A DNA stretch of 22,855 nucleotides from JBCCQH01 sp039024435 (GTDB lineage Bacteria > Bacteroidota > Bacteroidia > J057 > JADKCL01): NCBI GenBank assembly GCA_039024435.1, contig JBCCQH010000120.1, forward strand, positions 1-22,855, in the 5' to 3' direction. The position numbers and the translations under genes are program-made. Shown here piece after piece: positions 1 to 6,714 of this stretch. Under the pieces are notes generated by a model. The model was not told the DNA's origin. It saw only the letters and a program-made list of their open reading frames with translations, and did not search any database. The stretch's first letter is position 1; every line of letters begins with the position of its first letter.

Positions 1-62
1 CCCTCGCAATGTTTGTTCGCGGCAGCCCACGCCCTCCCGCTACGATCAACCATTGCCCCCAC

Positions 63-710
63 TCAAAACCCCTGAAACGGGTCAAAAACGTGCCGCCCAT
101 CCCCAATATGCACCACGTAGCGCTCCAGGAGAATCGCCCCCCGAAACCCCCGCCGCTTGTATTCCGCCGCGATATCCGCCTCCGAGAGGCCGTGCTGCGC
201 GTAAGGCGCAACCAAGTGGTAATCCGACAGCCGGCGCAGGCCCGGATTCAAAGAAAACCCACTCCAAACCCCCAAGTGATCCGGCGTCACCAAGCGGTAC
301 AAATCGTCGTACACCGGCTCCTCCACCGGATGCCCCATCGTATCGTGCAAAGCCCGCAACGTGACCATCACCACCTCGGGACGCCGCCGCAAAACCTCCA
401 GTGATTTTTCGATGAACCCCGGCTGCGTAAACTCCCAGTCATCCTCACAGTGAAAAATATAAGGCGTCTCAATCGTGCCGTACAAGCGGTCCAAACTGTG
501 GATGTGACCCAACTTGGGAAAATTGAAAATCACCTCAAACTCCTCATCGTAAGTGTCGAAAATCTGCCGGCAAGTATCCGGAACCCCCGAATCTTCGATG
601 ATGATCTTCCGCGCAATGGGATAGGTATTGTGGCGCAAAAAACTGTCCAGCGTGTGCCTCAACAGGTCAAAACGCCCACAACTGGTAACCGCCAGGGTGA
701 TCTCTTCCAT
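63..710 (-). CDS. Glycosyltransferase family 2 (GT-A type) protein
   Basis: Predicted 215-residue cytoplasmic glycosyltransferase that would transfer a sugar from a nucleotide donor to a glycan or other acceptor; the acceptor cannot be told from sequence. The N-terminus (ITLAVTSCGRFDLLRHTLDS, from residue 4) is the first Rossmann strand and helix of a GT-A fold, IIIEDSG (37-42) is the next strand with its acidic turn, and IFHCEDDWEF (85-94) carries the DXD-like metal and nucleotide-sugar site. There is no signal peptide or membrane helix. The frame stays open upstream to 785, but the extra 25 residues have no GT-A character and the Met at 710 lies just before the first strand, so I place the start there. 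It is divergent from a second GT2 gene at 1009, with a promoter-like sequence at 755-786. The family call is solid; the substrate is unknown. Confidence 0.88.
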   Translation of the reverse strand: MEEITLAVTSCGRFDLLRHTLDSFLRHNTYPIARKIIIEDSGVPDTCRQIFDTYDEEFEVIFNFPKLGHIHSLDRLYGTIETPYIFHCEDDWEFTQPGFIEKSLEVLRRRPEVVMVTLRALHDTMGHPVEEPVYDDLYRLVTPDHLGVWSGFSLNPGLRRLSDYHLVAPYAQHGLSEADIAAEYKRRGFRGAILLERYVVHIGDGRHVFDPFQGF

Positions 711-754
711 AGTGCAATGCGTAACTAAAAGCCCCTTGCCGCCGGTGCGGCAAC

Positions 755-786
755 CGAATATAGAAAGAACCGCCGCTCCCGCCAAA
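755..786 (-). promoter_or_regulatory. Putative Bacteroidota-type promoter for the minus-strand glycosyltransferase
   Basis: Read on the minus strand, TTTG (783-786) is followed after 20 bases by TATATTCG (755-762). This differs at one defined position from the -7 consensus TAnnTTTG, and the spacer is close to the usual 19 or so. It would start transcription roughly 40 bases before the ATG at 710. The match is by eye only. Confidence 0.42.
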
Positions 787-1008
787 CCGAACCTGGCCGC
801 AGGGCAGACAACCGTCCCCCCCGGGAATCAGGAAGCAGGAATAACCTACCGGCCATCCAGTCCGGCGTGCGCACCCCGAGCCTTTACCAACCCCGGGCGA
901 TTGTCATCCCCCCTCGATCACCGCGCAAAACCCCAATCCGAATTGCGCCGCAAGCCCGCATTTTTTAACTTCCCCTTCACCCTTAACTGGCACCGCCCCC
1001 ATCCGGAC

Positions 1009-1836
1009 ATGACCCATTCGCGCGATTCCCGTCCCCCCCGACCCACTTCCCGGCTCGCCGGCCGCCTCGCCGTAGAAGAAGAACTCGCCGCCGAACACCA
1101 CGAGTCCACCGCCCCCAAACGCCCCCGCCTGCACGGCACCCCCCTGGTGAGCTGCATCATGCCCACCGCCGACCGCCGCGAATTTGTCCCTTACGCCATC
1201 CAGCGCTTCCTCGCCCAGACCTACCCCCAAAAAGAGCTCGTGATCGTAGACGACGGCCACCAGAGCTGCGAAGACCTCATCCCCGCCCACCCCGAAATCT
1301 ACTACTTTCGGCATCCCGGCGGCATCACCCTGGGGGAAAAACGCAACCACTGCATCGCCCAAACCCGCGGCTCCATCCTCCACCACTGGGACGACGACGA
1401 TTGGACCCACCCCAACTGGCTCAACCTGCAAGTGGGCTGGCTCATGGCCAGTGACGCCGACATCGTGGGCCTCGCCAACCTCTATTTCTACGACCCCGTC
1501 CACCGCCAAGCCTGGCAATACGACTATCCCCCCATCGACCCCGCCTGGGTCCACGGGGCCACCCTCTGCTACCGGCGCGACTTTTGGCGGGACAATCCCT
1601 TTCCGCCCCTGGACGAAGGCGAAGACTGCCGCTTCCTTTGGACGCCCCAGCCCAAAAAGATCGAAAAACACTCCGGCAAGCACCTCTTTGCCGCCACCGT
1701 CCATACCACCAATGCCAGCGAAAAATCCGTCACCGACTCCCGCTGGACGCCCCAACCCTACACCACCATCGAAGAAATGCTCGGCCCCGACCTCCCCGAA
1801 ATCCGGGAAATCCTCCTCGCCCGTCAATGGCGCTGA
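1009..1836 (+). CDS. Glycosyltransferase family 2 protein
   Basis: Predicted 275-residue GT-A glycosyltransferase. PLVSCIMPTADRREFVPYAI (45-64) is the first strand and helix of the fold, LVIVDDG (77-83) is the second acidic motif, and HHWDDDDW (125-132) is the DXD metal and nucleotide-sugar site. Further acidic residues in LDEGEDCRFLW suit a catalytic base region. The first 44 residues are basic and low in complexity. The frame is open back to 628, but that stretch is Pro/Arg-rich noise overlapping the divergent gene's promoter, so ATG 1009 is preferred. ATTG at 942-945 and TAACTTCC at 966-973, 20 bases apart, could be a weak promoter. The pairing with the divergent GT2 gene suggests surface-glycan or protein-glycosylation work, but no other sugar-pathway gene is visible. 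No signal peptide or membrane segment. Confidence 0.88.
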   Translation: MTHSRDSRPPRPTSRLAGRLAVEEELAAEHHESTAPKRPRLHGTPLVSCIMPTADRREFVPYAIQRFLAQTYPQKELVIVDDGHQSCEDLIPAHPEIYYFRHPGGITLGEKRNHCIAQTRGSILHHWDDDDWTHPNWLNLQVGWLMASDADIVGLANLYFYDPVHRQAWQYDYPPIDPAWVHGATLCYRRDFWRDNPFPPLDEGEDCRFLWTPQPKKIEKHSGKHLFAATVHTTNASEKSVTDSRWTPQPYTTIEEMLGPDLPEIREILLARQWR

Positions 1837-2336
1837 TTCCCTTCATTTTCCCAAACTCCCCCAACCCAGAATTCTATCCCTCAAGCGGGCGGCTACCGCT
1901 CACCGCGGTACCAGGCTGTTCCGGGAGTTCGCCGTGCTCCGTCGTGCCGGCCTACCGGACCGACCCGACCAAGTCCCTCCCATCCTTGCCGCAGTAGGAA
2001 AATTTTCAATTCGCGCGTTCGGAACGCGCACCCTTCCTGCGACGCAAGCAAAATCCGCTATCGCACACCGATCACAGCCGCACGGCACACCGTGTGGCCC
2101 CCGAGGATTTTCAAATTGCCGGAAAGAATTTCCAATGGGCCCGTTCCCAACGCGCAATCAACCGCAAATAAACCGATCTCAAATATGAATTCTTCCCGCA
2201 GACCCGCGGGGTTTCCGCCCCCTACGGCCACGAGCAGGTATTCTGTGCCCATCAACACCGCAAAATCCATCCGCCCCCTCCTTATGCGATTCAACAACCC
2301 CGCCCGTCTCCCGCAACCGAACGCTCTCTCCTTGCT
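1837..2336. other. 500-bp intergenic stretch without a convincing gene
   Basis: This lies between the plus-strand glycosyltransferase and the minus-strand delta-60 gene, which converge on it. Short open frames exist on both strands (for example minus 2058-2297, 79 codons, hydrophobic and Gly-rich), but none shows a recognisable domain or start context. It holds a compact inverted repeat at 2013-2029 and two loosely similar stretches (about 1997-2030 and 2113-2148), both ending in AACGCGCA. It may be decayed sequence or an intergenic repeat. No T-tract terminator was seen. Confidence 0.5.
2013..2029. repeat. Short perfect inverted repeat, 8-bp arms around one base
   Basis: GCGCGTTC and GAACGCGC face each other across a single G. 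The arms are too close for a normal hairpin loop, so this is better read as a near-palindromic DNA site than as a terminator; no T-run follows. The right part recurs loosely near 2136-2148. Confidence 0.4.
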
Positions 2337-3917
2337 TTACCGCTTTACCCACCGATAACGCCGCCCCGCCACCTCCAGCACGTACATCCCAGCCGGCAGA
2401 TGCGCCACCCAAATGCCCGGCCCCAAAGGCTGCTGCGCCATCACCTTGCGGCCCCGCAAATCATAAATATCCGCGAAGCGAGCCGTTCCACCACGCAACC
2501 ACAGCCGATCCGAAGCCGGATTGGGATAAAGATACCCCGCCGCGCGCGGAACCAAAATCGACTCCGGGCGGGCCACCACCGGACCGTGGTGCAGCCGCAA
2601 TACCTGCACATCAAAAAGATTTCCCGCCGCCGTATCCGCCCGATACCCCGCCAGTAAAACATCACCTTCCGGCGTCCGCCCAATGGCCGTGGCCCCCGCT
2701 TCCTCCCCCTCCAATCCCCACCAAAAATGCCCCTGCTGCCCGTAATCGGCGATCAGCCGCAAGTCCTCGTCCACCACCGTGAGCACAAACAAATCCGACG
2801 TGTATCCCGGGGCCGTACTTTCCGGAAACCGGGATTCCCCCGCCACCATAAGCTGCCCAAACTCGTCGCCCAGCATTCCGCGCAAGCCGTCGTGATTCCC
2901 CGCAAGGTCAAACGTTTCCACCCCCACGTTTTCGCCTGTGAGATCCATCTGCAGCACGTAGAGATCCGTGTCCCCAAAATATTCATCGACTTGCGCCCCG
3001 ATGGCGATGCCATCCCCGTGGCGCACCAAATCCGAAATCACCGTGCTTTGGCCCGGATTCAAATCGGGAAACCAGACCCCAGCCGTCCCAAACTCCGGCA
3101 CAAGCTCCCCCGCCGAATCGCACAGCATCAGCATCCCCGTCGCGTGGACACTGGTGAAAAACGAGCCCCCGAACAAATAACGATCCCCCAGATCCAGCAG
3201 AGCCTGGAACCGGCCGCCGTCATTGTGCTGCACGCGGGCATCGGTCAAACCATTTGCCTGCCGCCACACCCGAATCCCCGCCGTACCGAAACTCGAATCG
3301 CGCCGCCCGACCGCATCCAGTCGCCCGATCAGTGGCATCTCCAAGTGCCAGGCCGAAGTATCGCTCGTCGTGCCGCAAAACAGCAGTCGACCATCGCCGA
3401 GGATGCGGATGTCCCCCCCGGCATTGAACGTCCCGACGAAATCCGCGCAAAAAATCCCATCGTTGCCAAACTCAGGATCAAAATTGCCCCGCAGATCCAG
3501 CTTACCGATCACCACCGATTGCGTGTCCGGCGCGCCTCGATTGACTTCGGCAAGGAAGACAATCGCGCTGTCCTGCAAGTCCGCCGCTACGATCCGCGAG
3601 TTCGCGAAGCCGGCCAGATCGCCCCGCAAGTACCCCCCCATCCCAAAATCCGGATCGAGCCGGCCGGAAGGATCCAGCTTGACCAGCAGGAAATCCAGGT
3701 CGGCCACCGGAAGGTACTCCGCCACTTGCCCCGCGAGGTAAATGTTGCCCGCCGCATCGCCCAGCAGCGCGGCCACCTGATCATCCGCTCCCACGTGGAC
3801 GCGCGCCCGCCCCCGGTCCCCAAAACTCAGGTCCAGAGTGCCCGGAATCTGGCCCCAAACCGAAGTCAGGGGCCAGATTGCCAGCCAGAAAAAGACTTGT
3901 AGCCCGGTGCGGCGCAT
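2337..3917 (-). CDS. Secreted delta-60 repeat protein with T9SS sorting domain
   Basis: Predicted 526-residue exported protein. A signal peptide spans about residues 1-22 (hydrophobic core, ending VWG-Q). Repeats of the delta-60 type follow, marked by an acidic residue then FG and a Gly: LDLSFGDRG, LDPDFGMGG, FDPEFGNDG, RDSSFGTAG, LVPEFGTAG. Each is followed by a strand-rich segment, which suggests a beta-propeller-like repeat fold. The last 70 residues or so (YLYPNPASDRLWL, then YDLRGRKV and LPAGMYVLEV) are a typical type A T9SS C-terminal sorting domain, so the protein should cross the outer membrane and be attached to the surface or released. It starts 6 bases after the stop of the YHYH gene and is surely cotranscribed with it. 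Its ligand or activity is unknown. Confidence 0.9.
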   Translation of the reverse strand: MRRTGLQVFFWLAIWPLTSVWGQIPGTLDLSFGDRGRARVHVGADDQVAALLGDAAGNIYLAGQVAEYLPVADLDFLLVKLDPSGRLDPDFGMGGYLRGDLAGFANSRIVAADLQDSAIVFLAEVNRGAPDTQSVVIGKLDLRGNFDPEFGNDGIFCADFVGTFNAGGDIRILGDGRLLFCGTTSDTSAWHLEMPLIGRLDAVGRRDSSFGTAGIRVWRQANGLTDARVQHNDGGRFQALLDLGDRYLFGGSFFTSVHATGMLMLCDSAGELVPEFGTAGVWFPDLNPGQSTVISDLVRHGDGIAIGAQVDEYFGDTDLYVLQMDLTGENVGVETFDLAGNHDGLRGMLGDEFGQLMVAGESRFPESTAPGYTSDLFVLTVVDEDLRLIADYGQQGHFWWGLEGEEAGATAIGRTPEGDVLLAGYRADTAAGNLFDVQVLRLHHGPVVARPESILVPRAAGYLYPNPASDRLWLRGGTARFADIYDLRGRKVMAQQPLGPGIWVAHLPAGMYVLEVAGRRYRWVKR

Positions 3918-3923
3918 TCCGAA

Positions 3924-5234
3924 TCAGTGCTGCCGCACGATGCGTTGGGTGACGCTGCCATTCGGGCCGGTCACGATGCAGTGGTAAAGTCCCGCCGGCC
4001 AATCTGCGACCTGAATCGTCAGCGCATTGCCTCCCGGCGACTGCGCTTCAAACATGCGGCGGCCTTGGAGATCCACTACGCCGATCCGCTCCACCACCGT
4101 ACCGGTCTGCCACTCAACCCGGAATTCCCGCTCGGTCACCGAAGGAAATATCCGGACGTCCCGGGGACGCAAATCTTCCGTCGTCGCGGTCAAAGCGTCG
4201 CACATGGCACTCCCGGGAATGGTGATGTTGTTGTTCGGATTGAGGTTGGCCATCGTGACCACCCCGTAATAGGTCGGCCCAATGAAATAGGGAAAAAAAG
4301 CCTCGTTGTTGGCATCCGCAATGGTAAAGTACGCGTAAGTGCCGTTCGGATAGTCCGGCGTGATGCAGAAGCGGCCGTTGTGCTCATCGAGGTCCCCGAG
4401 GTTGGCGACGTATTCGTAGTCCTCGATGTACTCGCCGAGTGGATGGTTCATACTGACCGCCGGACCGTGGGAATTTGCATTGAGGACCGTGCCATCGGGC
4501 AGGGTTTCACGCACCGTGATGTTGCGCAGGCGGTAGCTGGACTGCATCTGGGCGATGGCGCTGTTGGGATTGTTCGGATCCGAGTAGCCGTAGGGACCAT
4601 AAATCGGGTAACCATCAAAGGCAAATCCCACAATCGGCGAATGCTGAGTCGAGGGAAAATCGTAGAGCCGGAACGGCGTGGCGTGGCTGTGGTAAGCTCC
4701 CTGCTGCTGCGGGTGTGCCGCGTAAGCATCGTCCAGCGTGGCCCCTTCGCCGTACCAGGCGTCGCCATTCCAGATGCCGTCACCCATGTTGCTGTTTTGT
4801 TGCGCCTGACCGTCCCAGGAAGATCCGTCGCCCATGCCGAAGATGGGTACCCCATTGATCAGTACCCCGACGGCAAATATGATCGGGGCCTCGGTGACAT
4901 TGGTCGCCGGTGCAGGATTGCGGGGAAATTCCCAGGTGTAGTCCTGGGCCGAAGGTGCGCCTGGATTGGTAAATTGACCCATGCTGTCCACCATGCCTTC
5001 GGAGCGCACGAAGACTTCCGCCGCCGTAAAGCAGACCTGCAAGACGTCCGCCGAGTCATTGGTCGTGAAGAAGGTAAAATTGGGATTGTTGGGATTGCCC
5101 GTGTTTTGCCAGTAGGAAGCCGTGGCCCCGGTGGTATTTAATTTCCACTCGGTCAGCAAAGGCTCTTGGGCCCAAAGCGATGCGCTCAACAGGCAAAAGA
5201 GCAGTGCGAGAATAAAATGGTAGCGATTGTACAT
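3924..5234 (-). CDS. Secreted YHYH-domain protein with T9SS sorting domain
   Basis: Predicted 436-residue exported protein. Signal peptide 1-22 (ends SLWA-Q). The central part is a YHYH domain: PIIFAVGVLINGVPIFG, then GAYHSHATPF (His182 and His184), FAFDGYPIYGPYG, and DEHNGRFCITPDYPNGTYAY. The family's naming motif is YHYH; here the third position is Ser, giving YHSH, while the flanking motifs are well kept. The family is poorly characterised; conserved His residues suggest metal binding, but this is not proven. The C-terminal 75 residues or so (VRIFPSVTEREFRVEW, VVDLQGRRMF, WPAGLYHCIV) form a T9SS sorting domain. It is the first gene of an operon with the delta-60 protein 6 bases downstream. 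An AT-rich leader (5240-5280) lies upstream, without a clear promoter match. Confidence 0.92.
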   Translation of the reverse strand: MYNRYHFILALLFCLLSASLWAQEPLLTEWKLNTTGATASYWQNTGNPNNPNFTFFTTNDSADVLQVCFTAAEVFVRSEGMVDSMGQFTNPGAPSAQDYTWEFPRNPAPATNVTEAPIIFAVGVLINGVPIFGMGDGSSWDGQAQQNSNMGDGIWNGDAWYGEGATLDDAYAAHPQQQGAYHSHATPFRLYDFPSTQHSPIVGFAFDGYPIYGPYGYSDPNNPNSAIAQMQSSYRLRNITVRETLPDGTVLNANSHGPAVSMNHPLGEYIEDYEYVANLGDLDEHNGRFCITPDYPNGTYAYFTIADANNEAFFPYFIGPTYYGVVTMANLNPNNNITIPGSAMCDALTATTEDLRPRDVRIFPSVTEREFRVEWQTGTVVERIGVVDLQGRRMFEAQSPGGNALTIQVADWPAGLYHCIVTGPNGSVTQRIVRQH

Positions 5235-5725
5235 GTTCTGATTGATTTTAATTGGGTGAGATCAAAATAACAATTATTTGCTTGCCAGCGGGGCGCTTGG
5301 AGAGGCAAAATGGACTTTTGTCCGAGGTGGAGGCAAGGGAACCACGGGAGGTTGCACCTTGGCTCGGATTGGGGAAGAAAAGTAGAACCGTCTTCTCATC
5401 CCTGCTCTTTTCGGCCGTTAACTTTCCCGCCGAAATGTGCTTCGAAAATCGCCAACTCCCCAAACCTCGTTTTTGCGCTGATTTCGACTTGCCCTTTAAA
5501 TGCGCAATGGCCGCAAACCCATCCCCTCCAGGAGGAAAGAAAGCTTCACCACCGGCCCAAAATTTCTCTAAAGCGCCAATTGCTATACCATCGCGTTTAC
5601 CTTGGTCACAAAATGTGCGCTTGTGTTTCCCCTTTTCGCAGCATCTTTCTGCCATACAGGACGTCGTGCATCGAAGTGTGGGCCATCGGAACACACTTGA
5701 TTTTCCACCATTCAAATTAGCGATT
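5235..5725. other. Divergent intergenic region, 491 bp
   Basis: This separates the minus-strand YHYH gene from the plus-strand gene at 5726. Reading frames run through it on both strands, including an in-frame extension of the 5726 gene back to 5252, but their translations lack domain-like character and I treat it as non-coding. The 5240-5280 part is AT-rich and should hold the start of the T9SS-cargo operon. No clear TTTG / TAnnTTTG pair was found on either strand. Confidence 0.5.
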
Positions 5726-6430
5726 ATGGCATTTTTAATTGATGTAAACTTTATCGGTGAGCAAGAACTGAGGCTCAAAGATGAATTGGCCTCCGAGGGA
5801 TTCTCCCTGGTTGGGTTCAAGGGCGCAGCCAATGGCGCCTCCATGGTTGGGGTACCGGCTTGGTTTTCCATTCCGGTCCGCGACTTACTTGATCGAAACC
5901 GCATAGCCGTTGACCTGGAGTTCGGTGTCTTTGTCTTCAATGAGCGGGACATTGACCGGAATACTGTCTTGACACCGCAGTCGCGAATGGGTGCAAATTT
6001 GTCCGATAGAAATAGCTTCATCCTGAGTGCATTTGGGCAGCTCATGCCGGATGGCAATCCCGGCATCGAAGGCACGATTACCGTACGGAGCGAACGCCAA
6101 CTGGGTGATGACCCAGTTCTGGTCGGGATCGGAGCCGAGCTCGACGGTGAGATCCTGCCATTTTGTGTTTACGTCCTCCGCCCCCAGAGTACCGTCAACA
6201 TGGAACCCCTGGAAGACGTGCTCCTGTTCTTTGCCCAAGGTCCGACGCGGCAAGGAAGCGTGGTGGGGACGGTAACTACGCCGGGCGCCAAATTCATGCT
6301 CAATCAGATTACCCAGACCTTTGACCTGCGGGTCATCGACAACACCTTCGGCTTGACCAACCGAGCGGGATCCAACCCCGTCACGCCCGTTTCTGCGGGC
6401 GCCAATATTGTGCAAATTTTGAACGCTTGA
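5726..6430 (+). CDS. Soluble protein of unknown function, 234 aa
   Basis: Not recognised. It begins MAFLIDVNFIGEQELRLKDE and continues into a Gly-rich segment (LVGFKGAANG). The rest alternates short hydrophobic runs with polar turns (WFSIPVRDLL, FGVFVFNERDI, VLVGIGAELDG, FCVYVLRP, VLLFFAQGP), which suggests an all-beta fold of the lectin or sandwich kind. There is no signal peptide, membrane helix or T9SS domain, so it is probably cytoplasmic or exported by a device rather than by Sec. The start was chosen at ATG 5726 because everything upstream in the frame is non-protein-like. A hairpin 18 bases after the stop may end its transcript. Its place near an eCIS locus allows the guess of a packaged cargo protein, but nothing in the sequence proves this. 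Confidence 0.72.
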   Translation: MAFLIDVNFIGEQELRLKDELASEGFSLVGFKGAANGASMVGVPAWFSIPVRDLLDRNRIAVDLEFGVFVFNERDIDRNTVLTPQSRMGANLSDRNSFILSAFGQLMPDGNPGIEGTITVRSERQLGDDPVLVGIGAELDGEILPFCVYVLRPQSTVNMEPLEDVLLFFAQGPTRQGSVVGTVTTPGAKFMLNQITQTFDLRVIDNTFGLTNRAGSNPVTPVSAGANIVQILNA

Positions 6431-6447
6431 CCGAAACTATATGAAAG

Positions 6448-6490
6448 AGGAGGGGCGGAGTGTCCCTCCTGCATGCAAAAATCGATTTTT
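6448..6490 (+). terminator. Possible terminator after the 5726 gene
   Basis: A 7-bp stem (AGGAGGG at 6448-6454 with CCCTCCT at 6464-6470, 9-base loop) lies 17 bases after the stop. It is followed by the palindrome AAAAATCGATTTTT at 6477-6490. The T-run is separated from the first stem, so termination efficiency is uncertain. Confidence 0.38.
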
Positions 6491-6590
6491 CTCGCCAAGA
6501 CCTACCTCACCCAACCAATTGCCGGGCATCGTTACCCAAGCAGTGTCCTGCGACCTGACTCCCCCATCCGATCAATTGCCCGGAATCTCT

Positions 6591-6622
6591 TTTGAATCTC
6601 CGCTGAACAATGCCTACTTTTA
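6591..6622 (+). promoter_or_regulatory. Putative Bacteroidota-type promoter for the membrane/lysozyme operon
   Basis: TTTG at 6591-6594 is followed after 20 bases by TACTTTTA at 6615-6622, one defined position off TAnnTTTG. It lies about 90 bases before the ATG at 6715 and after the putative terminator of the previous gene, which fits an independent operon promoter. Confidence 0.45.
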
Positions 6623-6714
6623 GACCGAAGAAATAATGGGCTTCATCGTGGTCCGCCACGAATTATTTATCGGAATTGCGCGGAATGGCGCAAAAACACA
6701 ATTAATCAGGCGAC

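Noticed and set aside
628..1008. Upstream extension of the plus-strand glycosyltransferase
   Set aside because: It is low-complexity Pro/Arg/Ala-rich and overlaps the opposite gene and its promoter; the GT-A fold is complete from Met 1009.
2058..2297. Minus-strand frame of 79 codons after the delta-60 gene
   Set aside because: Hydrophobic Gly/Val-rich translation with no recognised family, no start support and competing frames on both strands; it cannot be told from chance in GC-rich DNA.
2727..3902. Long plus-strand frame opposite the delta-60 gene
   Set aside because: Arg/Pro/His/Gln-rich shadow of the real gene, typical of the complementary strand in GC-rich coding DNA.
5252..5725. In-frame N-terminal extension of the 5726 gene by 158 codons
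   Set aside because: The added sequence has no domain-like or signal-peptide character and covers the upstream leader of the divergent operon; ATG 5726 begins clean protein-like sequence.
6510..6600. Two CAATTGCC(C)GG copies as possible operator repeats
   Set aside because: Only two short, imperfect copies, and one lies beside the promoter candidate by chance-level spacing.
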